Notes: generated from the letters alone by a model not told the origin. DNA of 64,000 nt from CALMBW01 sp963779645 (GCA_963779645.1 CAVZYX010000005.1:2294001-2358000); one strand, 5' to 3'. Shown: positions 45,821-55,572, numbered from the stretch's first letter. Numbers and translations are program-made.

Positions 45821-46902
45821 GTCGCAACCTCACGGACGACTTCGGCAAGTCGTTCGGCAGCGTCGGGGCGCCCCAACCGGGCTGCCGCCTCGCCCATAGC
45901 TCGCGACCTGTGAGGATCCGAAAGGACGGAGTCGCTCAGTTGCGCGACCTTTTCGGCTGTGGTCTCCGAGTCTGGCAGGAGGATCGATGCTCCGGCCATC
46001 TCGAGTACTCGGGCGTGACGTGTTTGCTGCTGGTCGCGATGGTGTGGATACGGAACGATGATCGACGGCAATCCAGCAACACACAGTTCAGCGACCGTCG
46101 TTGCTCCCCCGCGAGTAAGAGCGAGGTCGGCAACGGCGTAGGCCTCCGCCATCGCATCGACGAATGGCACCGGAACGTAGACAAGAGCATGATCCTTAGC
46201 CGTTCCGGGGTCGGCTGCTTCGGCGGTGCTTCCGGTGATGTGCAGCACCTGCAGGTCAGAGCGGTCCTTCCACAGCTCTGTAATGCCCAGGGCTGCGACA
46301 TTCACCGTTCGCGCCCCCAAACTTCCGCCGAACACAAGCAACGTCTGCCGCGTCGGATCCAGGCCGAAGCGTTCGTATCCGGCCGACCGCGCTCGTGCCC
46401 GATCGAAGTTAGCCAGCGCCGGCAGCACCGGGTTGCCGGTGTAGACGCCCTTCTTGCCGGCCTGCGTCAGCGTCTCCCTGAACGACACTGCTACCTTTTC
46501 CGCGAAACGTTTGCTTACCTTGTGCGCGAGACCAAGCACGATATTCTGTTCGTGCAACACAACCGGAACACCCTTGCGCTTAGCGGCCATCGTGACGGGA
46601 AGACTCACGTAACCCCCCATCCCGACAACGACGTCAGCACCGGCGTCAGTGATGATCCTCTTGGCTTGTGCCACCGCCCTTACGGCTTGAAGACCGGTCG
46701 AAGGGAGCGTCCACGGCTTGGATCTATCGAAACCTCGCACTTCGATCGTCTCCAGAGGTAGCCCTGCTGCCGGGACCAACCGTGACTCGACGCCCTTCGT
46801 TGTCCCCACGAGCACCACGCTGTCACCAGAGAGTGCACCCGCGAGAGCTATAGCGGGGTTCACGTGACCTGCGGTCCCCCCACCTGCGATCACGACGTTC
46901 AT
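45817..46902 (-). CDS. murG: UDP-GlcNAc: lipid I GlcNAc transferase
   Basis: From the ATG at 46902 the protein has 361 residues. Motifs: VVIAGGGTAGHVNPAIAL (GGGTxGH), GMGGYVSLPVTMAAKRKGVP, LHEQNIVLGLAHK, VFGGSLGARTVNVAA, LTRGGATTVAELCVAGLPSI and HHRDQQQTRHARVLE. It makes lipid II at the inner membrane face. A much longer frame upstream reads through ftsW out of phase and is not real. 4-bp overlaps with ftsW and murC. Confidence 0.97.
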   Translation of the reverse strand: MNVVIAGGGTAGHVNPAIALAGALSGDSVVLVGTTKGVESRLVPAAGLPLETIEVRGFDRSKPWTLPSTGLQAVRAVAQAKRIITDAGADVVVGMGGYVSLPVTMAAKRKGVPVVLHEQNIVLGLAHKVSKRFAEKVAVSFRETLTQAGKKGVYTGNPVLPALANFDRARARSAGYERFGLDPTRQTLLVFGGSLGARTVNVAALGITELWKDRSDLQVLHITGSTAEAADPGTAKDHALVYVPVPFVDAMAEAYAVADLALTRGGATTVAELCVAGLPSIIVPYPHHRDQQQTRHARVLEMAGASILLPDSETTAEKVAQLSDSVLSDPHRSRAMGEAAARLGRPDAAERLAEVVREVAT

Positions 46903-48080
46903 CGATTCTTGGGTGCGAACCGGCCCTGCTTGGCGATGTTGACGAGGATGCCCATCGCGGCCAGAGATATGACGAGAGAGGTACTCCCGAAGGAAACCAG
47001 CGGAAGTGGAACACCGGTGATCGGAAGTGATGCTGTGACCGCACCCATGTTCACCAATGCCTGCACCGCTATCCACAACGTGATGCCGGACGCGATCAGC
47101 ATCCCGAATCGATCGGGAGCTCGTTGCGCAGTCTTGACACCGAGATAGACAAGGAACCCGAACAACCCCACAACGGTCAGCGTTCCTAGATAGCCCATCT
47201 CTTCTCCGAGGATCGCAAAGATGAAGTCTGTGTGCGCGTTGGGGACGTAAAGCCACTTCTGCCGGCTGGCTCCAAGACCGACACCGAACCATCCTCCGGA
47301 CCCCAACGCGATCAGCGACTGGATCGTTTGGTAACCGGTGTTGAGAGGGTCTCGCCACGGATCCATGAAGGCCAGGATCCGCTCCCGTCTGTACGGTTCG
47401 ATCAGAGCTGCACCGAGACCAAGTGCAACGCTTGTGAATCCCATCGGGATCAGGTACCGCAGCGGGGCGCCTGCGACGAACAGCATCCCGATGCCGATCG
47501 AGCCGACGAGCAAGGTGGTGCCAAGGTCGGGCTGCATCATGATCAGCAGGCTGAGCACGCCAAGAGCCGGCAACATCGGTAAGAGGGTGTGCGACAACTC
47601 TTGTAGACCGTCCTCGGACTTCCTCGAGAAGACATCCGCCGCGAACAGAACAAGGGCGAGCTTCGCCAGCTCCGACGGCTGGAAGGAGAACGGCCCAAGC
47701 GGGATCCATCGGGCGCTACCTCCGGCCACCGTTCCCACGCCCGGGATCAGCACCGCTACAAGGAGACCCACGCTGATGGCGAACAAGGCGTAGCCCAGGA
47801 AATGCAGCCGGTGATAGTCGACCTTCGCGAAGAAGATGAAACCGACGAGGCCGATGGCTGCTCCGATCAGCTGCCTCCGGAAGAACAAGAAAGACGAGCC
47901 GTAGTTCGCGAAGGAGGCAACAGAGCTCGCCGAAAGGATCATCACCAAGCCGGCCAACACGAGGACCGTCGTAACGATCCCGATGAGGACGGCGGGATGT
48001 CCGAGGTGCAACGCGACACGAGGGCGAGCGCGACGACGAACCCGTGTCCTTGCTCCGATCGCGCCGCTACGAGTCGCCAT
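46899..48080 (-). CDS. ftsW: SEDS peptidoglycan polymerase FtsW
   Basis: The 393-residue membrane protein has about ten helices. SEDS motifs are GGSARWIPLGPFSFQPSELA, MMQPDLGTTLLVGSI, the catalytic-Asp region NAHTDFIFAILGEEMGYLGT, and GVPLPLVSFGSTSLVISLAA. It polymerises septal glycan with the FtsI transpeptidase, whose gene lies in the same cluster. It overlaps murD by 14 bp and murG by 4 bp. Confidence 0.96.
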   Translation of the reverse strand: MATRSGAIGARTRVRRRARPRVALHLGHPAVLIGIVTTVLVLAGLVMILSASSVASFANYGSSFLFFRRQLIGAAIGLVGFIFFAKVDYHRLHFLGYALFAISVGLLVAVLIPGVGTVAGGSARWIPLGPFSFQPSELAKLALVLFAADVFSRKSEDGLQELSHTLLPMLPALGVLSLLIMMQPDLGTTLLVGSIGIGMLFVAGAPLRYLIPMGFTSVALGLGAALIEPYRRERILAFMDPWRDPLNTGYQTIQSLIALGSGGWFGVGLGASRQKWLYVPNAHTDFIFAILGEEMGYLGTLTVVGLFGFLVYLGVKTAQRAPDRFGMLIASGITLWIAVQALVNMGAVTASLPITGVPLPLVSFGSTSLVISLAAMGILVNIAKQGRFAPKNR

Positions 48081-49434
48081 CCCCTGCCCTCCAAGCCTCG
48101 TCGATGACAGCTTTGACGCTCCGCGCGAAGTCCTCGCCTCGAGCTGCGTAGCTCTCGTACATGTCTAGGCTCGCACAACCAGGCGAAAGTAAGACGGATC
48201 CTCCGGAAACGGATCTCTCGGTCGCAAGTTGCACCGCCTGCATCATCGAAGACGCACGGTCAACCGGAACGAGGTCCTCGAACACCTTCACGACCTCATC
48301 CTGGGCCTCTCCCATCGCGACAACCGCGACGACGGGAGGAACCGTCTCGCGGAGCGCGCTGAGAGCGATCCCTTTGGCTCGGCCCCCCGCGATCAGAACC
48401 ACGTCGGCCAATCCCTTGACCGCGGCCAAGGTCGCGTGCGGGTTCGTTGCTTTCGAATCGTCGATGAAGGTCACTCCCCGAAACTCGGTAACGAGTTCGA
48501 GGCGGTGCCCCAAGGGTCGGAAACTCTTGATCGCACGAACCACAGGTTTCAACTCAGCGCCGAAACTGAGGGCCGCGGCTGCGGCTGCGACGGCGTCCTC
48601 GAGTCCCACAGCTCCCGGCAGGGGAACGTCATCCACGCGCATGACTTGCGTGTCTCCAACCCAGATGACTCCGTCGGAAACACCCGCTCCGCCGGCCGGG
48701 ACACGCTCGGCGGAGAAACCCATCACATCAGCTGAAGAGAGTTCGGCTATCCCCATGGCGAGCGGATCATCGGCATTCACCAGGAACGTGTCCCCCGAGC
48801 GTTGGTTCTCGGTGATCCTTCCCTTGGCCTTCGCATAGGCATCCAAGGATCCGTGCCAATCGGTGTGGTCCTCGGCGATGTTGAGTAACACCGCGACGCG
48901 GGGACGGAATTCAACGATGGTTGCAAGTTGGAAGCTGCTTACTTCGAGAGCGATAGCTCCGCCTGAAGGGACATCGGCGATCGCGTCGATCAACGGGAGA
49001 CCGATGTTGCCGGCGGCGAGGGACGGAAGGCCGCTCTCCTCAAGCATCGATGCGAGGAGACTCGTGGTGGTGGTCTTGCCGTTGGTCCCGGTGACCGCCA
49101 AGAAATCGCAATCGGCAAGCCTGAAGGCGAGCTCTACCTCGCTCCACATCTCGACCCCGCCCTGCGCGAGCTTCTGGATCACGTCAGAGGTGGGCGGGAT
49201 CCCTGGGCTGAGGATGGCCAGATCGGTGTCGAGGCGTTCGAGATCGTGTCCCCCTATCTCGACCTCGGCCCCCAACGCCTTCAATCGATCGGCCCGCTCG
49301 GCGAGGACCGCGGAGGCGCCCGCTTCGGTCACTTTCACCTTGGCGTCGAGAGCGAGTAGCGCCCGTGCAGCGGAGAACCCGCTCGCCCCAAGACCAACGA
49401 CGAGCACACGCGTGCCGGCGAGATCCTTCATCAT
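48067..49434 (-). CDS. murD: UDP-MurNAc-L-Ala-D-Glu ligase
   Basis: The 455-residue Mur ligase starts LAGTRVLVVGLGASGFSAAR. ATP site AVTGTNGKTTTTSLLASML, VLLNIAEDHTDWHGSLDAYA, and FIDDSKATNPHATLAAVKGL with VVLIAGGRAKG are typical. It adds D-Glu. The ATG at 49434 overlaps the mraY stop by 4 bp. Confidence 0.97.
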   Translation of the reverse strand: MMKDLAGTRVLVVGLGASGFSAARALLALDAKVKVTEAGASAVLAERADRLKALGAEVEIGGHDLERLDTDLAILSPGIPPTSDVIQKLAQGGVEMWSEVELAFRLADCDFLAVTGTNGKTTTTSLLASMLEESGLPSLAAGNIGLPLIDAIADVPSGGAIALEVSSFQLATIVEFRPRVAVLLNIAEDHTDWHGSLDAYAKAKGRITENQRSGDTFLVNADDPLAMGIAELSSADVMGFSAERVPAGGAGVSDGVIWVGDTQVMRVDDVPLPGAVGLEDAVAAAAAALSFGAELKPVVRAIKSFRPLGHRLELVTEFRGVTFIDDSKATNPHATLAAVKGLADVVLIAGGRAKGIALSALRETVPPVVAVVAMGEAQDEVVKVFEDLVPVDRASSMMQAVQLATERSVSGGSVLLSPGCASLDMYESYAARGEDFARSVKAVIDEAWRAGDGDS

Positions 49435-50477
49435 CGGAAGAGGTCCTTGTAGATGAAGTCGGCGTAGAAAAGACCAAGACCGAATGCAGTCGACAATCCG
49501 GACAACACCCAGAACCTCACGATCACCGTGAACTCCGGCCAGCCCGCAAGCTCGAAATGATGATGGATCGGAGACATCAGGAACACACGTTTCTTCGTTC
49601 GCTTGAATACCGCGACCTGGATGATGACCGAGAGCGTCTCGACCACGTACAGACCACCGAGAAGCATCAACAGAAGCTGAGTGTTAAGGAGGATGGCAAG
49701 TATCGCCATCGCTCCACCGATCATCAGTGACCCTGTGTCGCCCATGAAGATCTTGGCCGGAGCTGTGTTCCACCACAAGAACCCTGTGCACGCTCCGAAC
49801 ATCGCGGCCGCCACCAATGCCAGGTCGAAGGGATCACTGCCCGTTTCGGTGAGGTCGTAGAAGCCTTGATGGCGGAACTGCCAGAAGGCGATGATCACGA
49901 AAGCTCCGAAGACCGGCGCCGCCGTTCCGGCAGCCAAACCGTCCATCCCATCCGTGAGGTTCACCCCATTAGACGATGCGGCGATCATCAGGAACGCCCA
50001 CAGATAGAAAACGATCCCGAGATCGATCGCGGTAGACCGGAAGAACGACAGGTCAGTACCGATGTCGACGACTTGCGTTGCAAAGAATGCGAAGGCCAGA
50101 GCGATGACGAGCTGTCCGAGGAACTTCGCTCGGCTCTGGAGGCCGAGAGACCGCGATTTGTAAACCTTGATGAAATCGTCAACGAACCCCAGCATGCCCA
50201 GCAGCGCGATCGTACAGATGGCAAGGACCCCGGAATCTCTGAACGGAACGGTGAAGCCTTCCGTACCGATGTGTCCAAGCAGGTAGCCCAACACCACACC
50301 GACGAGGATCACGAGGCCACCCATCGTGGGAGTACCTCGCTTCTCGTAATGAGCCTTAGGCCCCTCCTCTCTGATCAGTTGCCCCCAGCCGCGCGCACGC
50401 AGGCGCTTGATCGCCCACGGAGTGCCGAACAGAGACACGACAAGGCCGGTCATCCCAGCTATGAGGATCGAAGTCAC
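49431..50477 (-). CDS. mraY: Phospho-MurNAc-pentapeptide translocase
   Basis: The 348-residue membrane protein has about ten helices. Family motifs: GPKAHYEKRGTPTMGGLVIL, LLGMLGFVDDFIKVYKSRSL, NGVNLTDGMDGLAAGTAAPV, FMGDTGSLMIGGAMA and MSPIHHHFELAGW. It makes lipid I. It overlaps murE upstream by 4 bp (50474-50477), so no murF lies between them as is usual. Confidence 0.97.
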   Translation of the reverse strand: MTSILIAGMTGLVVSLFGTPWAIKRLRARGWGQLIREEGPKAHYEKRGTPTMGGLVILVGVVLGYLLGHIGTEGFTVPFRDSGVLAICTIALLGMLGFVDDFIKVYKSRSLGLQSRAKFLGQLVIALAFAFFATQVVDIGTDLSFFRSTAIDLGIVFYLWAFLMIAASSNGVNLTDGMDGLAAGTAAPVFGAFVIIAFWQFRHQGFYDLTETGSDPFDLALVAAAMFGACTGFLWWNTAPAKIFMGDTGSLMIGGAMAILAILLNTQLLLMLLGGLYVVETLSVIIQVAVFKRTKKRVFLMSPIHHHFELAGWPEFTVIVRFWVLSGLSTAFGLGLFYADFIYKDLFR

Positions 50478-51967
50478 TGCGTGTACCCCAACTCCGCTAG
50501 AACTTCAGCTGCGACGATGCGGTCGTCGAAGGGGATCGTTCGATCGGCGAATTCCTGGCCGGTCTCATGTCCCTTCCCAGCGATAACGACCACATCACCA
50601 TCGCGCGCCTGACGTAAGGCAACACCGATCGCTTCTCGCCGATCGGCCAGGGCAGCATCGGGGCCGTTAGGGCGTTCCGTTGCCACACCCTCGAGGATCT
50701 CGCCGATGATCGCGTCCGGGACCTCGCTGCGGGGGTTGTCGGACGTGACGATGAGAAAGTCAGCCAGGCGCGCCGCCACCATGCCCATCAGGGGCCTCTT
50801 TCCTCTGTCGCGGTCGCCTCCTGCCCCGAAGAGCGCGATCAGCCGCCCACCTCGACCCTGAGCGAGCCTGCTGCCCGCCACCAAAACGTTGTCCAGGGAG
50901 TCCGGAGTGTGTGCGTAGTCGACGATGACCGAGAAGGGCTGGCCCGCGTCGATCGACTCGAAGCGACCAGGAACGGCTCGCAGCTGACGGATCCCTTGTT
51001 CGATCGCGTCGAGTCCGATACCCGCCTGCAGCGCCACCGCCGCCGCGGCCAAGCAATTAGAGACATTGAAGGGACCGACGAGGGACGTTTCGATCTTGAC
51101 CTCCCCTCCAGGTGTGACAAGAAGGAAGGTGCTGCCCGTGGACCCCAGATCTATCTGCTCTGCGCGGACATCGGCTTTGGGTGCCATGCCGAACGTGATG
51201 AGCGGTATCGATGCAGTAGCCGCGATCTCGGCCCCGTAGGGATCGTCCATGTTCACCGCGCCTTTTGATGCGCGCTCGGGTGTGAAGAGAGACCGCTTCG
51301 CCGCGAAGTAGTCCTCGATCGTCGGATGGAAGTCGAGATGATCTTGCGTGAGATTCGTGAACCCAACCGACCTGAAGTGCAACGCATCGGCACGGTTCAA
51401 GGCTAGAGCATGACTCGTGACCTCCATCGCGACCGAATCGACTCCCGCTGCTCGCATCTCGGCGAGGAGAGCGTGAACATCGACCGATTCCGGAGTGGTC
51501 CGCACAGCCGGACGCACGACGCCCGCGACGTGAGTTTCTATCGTGCCCATCAACCCCGGCGTCCGTCCCGCCGCTGCAAGGATGGATTCGACCAGGAAGG
51601 CCGTCGTCGTCTTTCCATTAGTTCCGGTGATGCCGATCAGGAGCATGTCGTCGGCCGGCCGGCCGTAGTAGACAGCAGCGATGTGAGGCATGGCGCTTCT
51701 CACATCGGTCACGACTATCTGTGGCACATCGATCGGCAGAACTCTCTCGACGCACAACGCCACGGCGCCATTCGCAACGGCCGCTGGGGCATGTTCATGA
51801 CCATCGCTTTGGAACCCGACGACGCAAAAGAAGAGGTACCCGGCGCTGACCGCTCGGCTGTCGTACACCACACCGGCTACTTCGGTGGATGCATCTCCCT
51901 GCACCGAAACGAGTTGGTCTCCAGCTGCATCGGCCAGCTCACGCAGAATCATCGGTCGCTCCATCAC
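50474..51967 (-). CDS. murE: UDP-MurNAc-tripeptide synthetase (meso-DAP adding)
   Basis: The 497-residue Mur ligase has the ATP site LIGITGTNGKTTTAFLVESI, MEVTSHALALNRADALHF, NLTQDHLDFHPTIEDYFAAK (carbamylated Lys), VDYAHTPDSLDNVL and IVTSDNPRSEVPDAI. The DNPR motif selects meso-diaminopimelate, so the peptidoglycan should be DAP-type. The start could be ATG 51967, 51964 or 51952. It ends inside mraY's start. Confidence 0.97.
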   Translation of the reverse strand: MMERPMILRELADAAGDQLVSVQGDASTEVAGVVYDSRAVSAGYLFFCVVGFQSDGHEHAPAAVANGAVALCVERVLPIDVPQIVVTDVRSAMPHIAAVYYGRPADDMLLIGITGTNGKTTTAFLVESILAAAGRTPGLMGTIETHVAGVVRPAVRTTPESVDVHALLAEMRAAGVDSVAMEVTSHALALNRADALHFRSVGFTNLTQDHLDFHPTIEDYFAAKRSLFTPERASKGAVNMDDPYGAEIAATASIPLITFGMAPKADVRAEQIDLGSTGSTFLLVTPGGEVKIETSLVGPFNVSNCLAAAAVALQAGIGLDAIEQGIRQLRAVPGRFESIDAGQPFSVIVDYAHTPDSLDNVLVAGSRLAQGRGGRLIALFGAGGDRDRGKRPLMGMVAARLADFLIVTSDNPRSEVPDAIIGEILEGVATERPNGPDAALADRREAIGVALRQARDGDVVVIAGKGHETGQEFADRTIPFDDRIVAAEVLAELGYTQ

Positions 51968-51973
51968 GCCACA

Positions 51974-53881
51974 TTAGTCATGGGCCACGGGGCCCTCAGC
52001 CTGCTCTGCCTCTATGACCTCTGCGGCCTTCTCGGCGTTGCCCTGAGGTGCGACTCCGAGATGCCGCAGCGCGAATTCAGCGATCGTTTTGAACGTAGGG
52101 CCTGCCGTCGAGCCACCCCAGATCGGTTTCGGCTCATCGAGGAGCACGAGCACGACGATCTGGGGATCGTTGGCGGGGGCGAACCCAACGAACGAACCGA
52201 TGTAAGACCGTCCGTAACCACCCGTTGGCAGTGGCTTCTGCGCGGTCCCGGTCTTGCCTGCAACGCGGTAACCAGGCACCTGGGCCAGGATGCCAGTACC
52301 CGTGTTGACAACGCGTTCCAACATCTTGATCATCTCGCGCGCCGTTTCCTTGCTGACGACCCGCCGCGTCCGCGGTGCCGGTGATGGATGCACACGACCA
52401 ACCGCATCCATCGTCGAATGAAGCAACTTGGGTTCGACCCACACGCCGTCGTTAGCGATCGTCGAGTAAGCAGCGGCCATCTGGATCGGAGTAACTGAGA
52501 TCCCTTGCCCTATAGGCAGCGTTGCCATCGTGGTACCGGACCAGAGTTTCCGGGGCAGCAAGATCCCTTCCTCCTCGGCAGGAAAGTCGAGACCGGTCTC
52601 TTGACCGAACCCGAACCGCCTGATCCAGGAATCGAGTCGTTCGGCACCCAGTTCAAGTCCGATCTTGATCGTCCCCACGTTCGACGACTGCTCGAGGATG
52701 TCCGAGACCGACATGGTTTCGGTCGCATGTTCATGCGAGTCGTTGAACACCCGGTCGTAATACTGGAATGCATCGGGCACGCTGAATGTGCTGTTCGGCG
52801 ATACGACACCTTCTTCGAGAGCTGCCGCCGTGGTCACGATCTTGAATGCCGATCCCGGCTCGTAGACATCGGTGAGCGCACGGTTACGTTGTTGCTCCGG
52901 GGTGGAATGGTTGTAGTCGTTAGGGTTGAAAGTCGGAGAGTTCGCAAGAGCCAAGATCTCGCCGGTGCGCGGCTGCATGACGATCGCGGTACCTGCTTCG
53001 GCGCTGTAACGCTGAACCGCATCCTCGAGCGTCAATTCGGTGAAGAATTGGAGCTCCTTATCGATCGTCAGATAGAGCGAGCGACCGGGCCTAGGCGGCT
53101 CGTAAGAGAACTCAGCTTGGGGAAGGGGCCGTCCAGTCGGGTCTTGCTCGAGGGTCATGTGGCCGGCTTCGCCCAGAAGGATGCTCTGATACTGCGATTC
53201 GATGCCGGCCTGAACCGAACCATCGATGTTGACGAACCCGAGAACGTGACTCGCTACGGAACCGCCTGGGTAGTAACGGCGAGGTTCGTCACGTATGTAG
53301 ACCCCCGGGATATGCAGTTTGCGCACCTCACGCGCCAGTCGAGGTTGTATCTGGCGGGCGACATACTCGAAGCGCGATAGCTCCGTCGTTCCTTGAAGCT
53401 TCGGAAGTAGGTCCTTGACCTTCATCCCGAGGACGGGTGCCAGCTTCTGTGCTCCTTCGAGGGCGTCGGTGACGTGCTTGGGGTCGATGAAGATGGTCTT
53501 CAGACCGACCGAGATCGCGAGCGGCGCTCCCCCTCGGTCAAAGATGGTCCCGCGTCGCGCGGGGAATGGGATGTCGCGTTCCCGCTGCTGGGCCGCGATG
53601 GCCTGATAAGTCGGTGCTTCTACGATCTGCAGGACGAACAAGCGCGCCGCCATCGCGACGAACAGCACCACCAGGATGAAGAACATGAAGATGAGGCGGC
53701 CGGGCGACGCCGAATCTTTGGGTCTTGGCGACCGGCGTTGATCCTTCACGAGACGTAGCCCTGCAGGCGGACGTTTATGAGGGGTCCGTCGACGAGCGGC
53801 CCCGGAACGAGAAGAAGGGGCAACCCTTGTACGAGATGCCCCTCTGCTTTGCCGTCGCTGACCGCCGGTCCTGGTGCTCAA
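51974..53881 (-). CDS. ftsI: Septal peptidoglycan transpeptidase (class B PBP, FtsI)
   Basis: The 635-residue protein has a long basic cytosolic tail (1-60), one membrane helix (LIFMFFILVVLFVAMAARLF), a class B N-terminal domain (FPARRGTIFDRGGAPLAIS) and the transpeptidase core: YEPGSAFKIVTTAAALEEGV (SxxK), LEQSSNVGT (SxN) and VAGKTGTAQK (KTG). It crosslinks septal wall with FtsW. No PASTA domains. It overlaps the ftsL-like gene by 4 bp. Confidence 0.97.
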   Translation of the reverse strand: MSTRTGGQRRQSRGASRTRVAPSSRSGAARRRTPHKRPPAGLRLVKDQRRSPRPKDSASPGRLIFMFFILVVLFVAMAARLFVLQIVEAPTYQAIAAQQRERDIPFPARRGTIFDRGGAPLAISVGLKTIFIDPKHVTDALEGAQKLAPVLGMKVKDLLPKLQGTTELSRFEYVARQIQPRLAREVRKLHIPGVYIRDEPRRYYPGGSVASHVLGFVNIDGSVQAGIESQYQSILLGEAGHMTLEQDPTGRPLPQAEFSYEPPRPGRSLYLTIDKELQFFTELTLEDAVQRYSAEAGTAIVMQPRTGEILALANSPTFNPNDYNHSTPEQQRNRALTDVYEPGSAFKIVTTAAALEEGVVSPNSTFSVPDAFQYYDRVFNDSHEHATETMSVSDILEQSSNVGTIKIGLELGAERLDSWIRRFGFGQETGLDFPAEEEGILLPRKLWSGTTMATLPIGQGISVTPIQMAAAYSTIANDGVWVEPKLLHSTMDAVGRVHPSPAPRTRRVVSKETAREMIKMLERVVNTGTGILAQVPGYRVAGKTGTAQKPLPTGGYGRSYIGSFVGFAPANDPQIVVLVLLDEPKPIWGGSTAGPTFKTIAEFALRHLGVAPQGNAEKAAEVIEAEQAEGPVAHD

Positions 53882-54441
53882 GGCGAACCGGCTTCATAGT
53901 CGCCTGCGGCGACCCCCGTGCCCGGCATGATCTCCGGAACCTCGTGGTCTGCGAGCAATGGATCCCGCCCGGTTCGGATGTTGGCCACGATGTAGTGGAC
54001 ATCTTTCGGCTTAACCATCCCGAGTCTGCGGATTGCGACGCGTTCGATCCGCTCCGACGCAGACATCTTTGCAACCTTGAGAACCAGTTGCGCATTCTCA
54101 GTCTCTGCTTGGACGATCTCGTCTCGCATCTTGTCCATCTTGAAACCGGCCTGGGCTAGAACGACCTGTTCCAGCAGAACGGTGAAGATCGTGGCCGCGA
54201 TGAGGATGGCTCCGATCACGAAGACCGGTGCGACCCTCCGCGATGCACGCCGTTGGATCAGGCCTCGTTTCTTTCCCCTAACGACCTTGAGCTCGGCACG
54301 CGCCTGAGCCGGGGTAGTCGCCCGCTGTCTGGGTCGCGCCGAACGAGCCGGAGCTCTGTGCGAGCGAGATCGCGTTCGCTTCGGCTGAGAGCGCCGGGGC
54401 CGAGGCTGGGCGTCCCGCACCTGGGAGGCTCGAGAGCTCAT
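53878..54441 (-). CDS. FtsL/DivIC-like septum protein
   Basis: The 187-residue protein has a very basic N-terminal tail (about 70 residues rich in Arg/Pro), one membrane helix (VAPVFVIGAILIAATIFTVLL) and a short coiled coil (DEIVQAETENAQLVLKVAK), then a small C-terminal part. The topology and place between rsmH and ftsI match FtsL. It would form the FtsQ-FtsL-FtsB-type complex. The tail is unusually long, as in Actinobacteria. Confidence 0.85.
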   Translation of the reverse strand: MSSRASQVRDAQPRPRRSQPKRTRSRSHRAPARSARPRQRATTPAQARAELKVVRGKKRGLIQRRASRRVAPVFVIGAILIAATIFTVLLEQVVLAQAGFKMDKMRDEIVQAETENAQLVLKVAKMSASERIERVAIRRLGMVKPKDVHYIVANIRTGRDPLLADHEVPEIMPGTGVAAGDYEAGSP

Positions 54442-55400
54442 GCGGAACGCCGCTCCTCGGTAGTGGCCGACTGCGCACCGATCCTCTCGGCAACGCGCAG
54501 CTTGGCCGAACGAGCTCGTGGGTTGCGCGTGATCTCTTGCTCAGACGGACTGAGAGGACGCCTGGTGATGATGCGCAGGCGAGCCTCTGCTCCGCACGAA
54601 CAGACTGGGAGGCCGGGAGGGCACACGCAACCGCGAGCTTCGTCGACGAAGAATCTCTTTACACGACGGTCTTCGAGTGAGTGGTACGAGATCACTGCGA
54701 TGCGACCGCCGGGTTCGCTGACATCGACCGCGACGGGCAGGGTGCGGTCGAGCTCAGTGAGCTCGGCGTTCACTTCGATCCTGAGAGCCTGGAAAGTGCG
54801 GCGCGCGGGGTGCGGACCGGTGCGGCGCGCGGGGGCCGGGATGGCGTCCTTGATCGTTTCTGCCAGCTCCACAGTCGTTTCGATCGGACGCTTGCTGATG
54901 ATCGCCTTGGAGATCCTCCGCGCGAAACGTTCTTCGCCGTATCGGCTGATGACCTTCTCGAGTTCGTGCTGCTCGTACGTGTTCACGACTGTGTGGGCTG
55001 AGAGGTCGGCGTCTGGGTCCATGCGCATGTCGAGGGGTCCGGGATCGCGATATGAGAACCCACGATGCGCTTCATCCAGTTGGGGTGAGGAAACACCAAG
55101 GTCGAGAAGGACTCCGCGAACCTTCTCAATCCCGAGTCGTTCCAGTACGGACGCGAGGTTCGAGAAGTTGTCACGTACGAGAGCAAAGCGCCCTTGATAC
55201 GCGGCGAGGTCGGACCCGACCGCCGCCAAGGACTCTGGGTCCCGATCGATCCCAACGAGGAAGCAGTCGGGGGCCGCGTCGAGAAGGCGCCGGGCGTGCC
55301 CACCTCTTCCGAGCGTGCAGTCGACCACGACGCCACCACCCGCGAGGGCAGGGATGAGGAGGTCTGTGACCTCTGAGACGAGGACTGGGTCGTGTTCCAA
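54438..55400 (-). CDS. rsmH: 16S rRNA (cytosine-1402-N4)-methyltransferase
   Basis: The 320-residue SAM enzyme starts at a TTG (55400) after GGGGGAGC. Motifs: VVDCTLGRGGHARRLLDA, FLVGIDRDPESLAAV, VLLDLGVSSPQLDEAHRGFS, DMRMDPDADLSAH, and GGRIAVISYHSLEDRRVKRF. It methylates 16S rRNA C1402. It overlaps the ftsL-like gene by 4 bp and lies 26 bp after a small ORF. Confidence 0.96.
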   Translation of the reverse strand: MEHDPVLVSEVTDLLIPALAGGGVVVDCTLGRGGHARRLLDAAPDCFLVGIDRDPESLAAVGSDLAAYQGRFALVRDNFSNLASVLERLGIEKVRGVLLDLGVSSPQLDEAHRGFSYRDPGPLDMRMDPDADLSAHTVVNTYEQHELEKVISRYGEERFARRISKAIISKRPIETTVELAETIKDAIPAPARRTGPHPARRTFQALRIEVNAELTELDRTLPVAVDVSEPGGRIAVISYHSLEDRRVKRFFVDEARGCVCPPGLPVCSCGAEARLRIITRRPLSPSEQEITRNPRARSAKLRVAERIGAQSATTEERRSA

Positions 55401-55425
55401 ATCAGCTCCCCCGTTGTGCCCATAG

Positions 55426-55572
55426 TTAGCGGCCCAGCGCTCTGGTTGCGATGGCCACCATGCCCAGGAATCCGCCGACCGAGGAGCCCGAGATGGCGAG
55501 AAGCAGCAGCCCTTGCCCGAGCTCCCTGGTCAGCGTTGAATCTCCCACCGACATCCTTGCCTTCCTGATCAT
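55426..55572 (-). CDS. 48-residue putative membrane peptide between mraZ and rsmH
   Basis: An ATG at 55572 is preceded by the very strong ribosome site GGAGGGGG with 7-nt spacing. The frame starts MIRKARMSVGDSTLTRELGQ and holds one hydrophobic stretch rich in Gly/Ser (LLLLAISGSSVGGFLGMVAI), ending ATRALGR. It fits exactly in the gap between mraZ (63 bp) and rsmH (26 bp). A single membrane helix with basic ends suggests a small membrane peptide. I know of no named family at this place in the cluster. Confidence 0.6.
   Translation of the reverse strand: MIRKARMSVGDSTLTRELGQGLLLLAISGSSVGGFLGMVAIATRALGR

Noticed and set aside
45817..47709. 630-codon frame including murG with a long N-terminal part
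   Set aside because: The first part is ftsW read out of phase; MurG begins at 46902.
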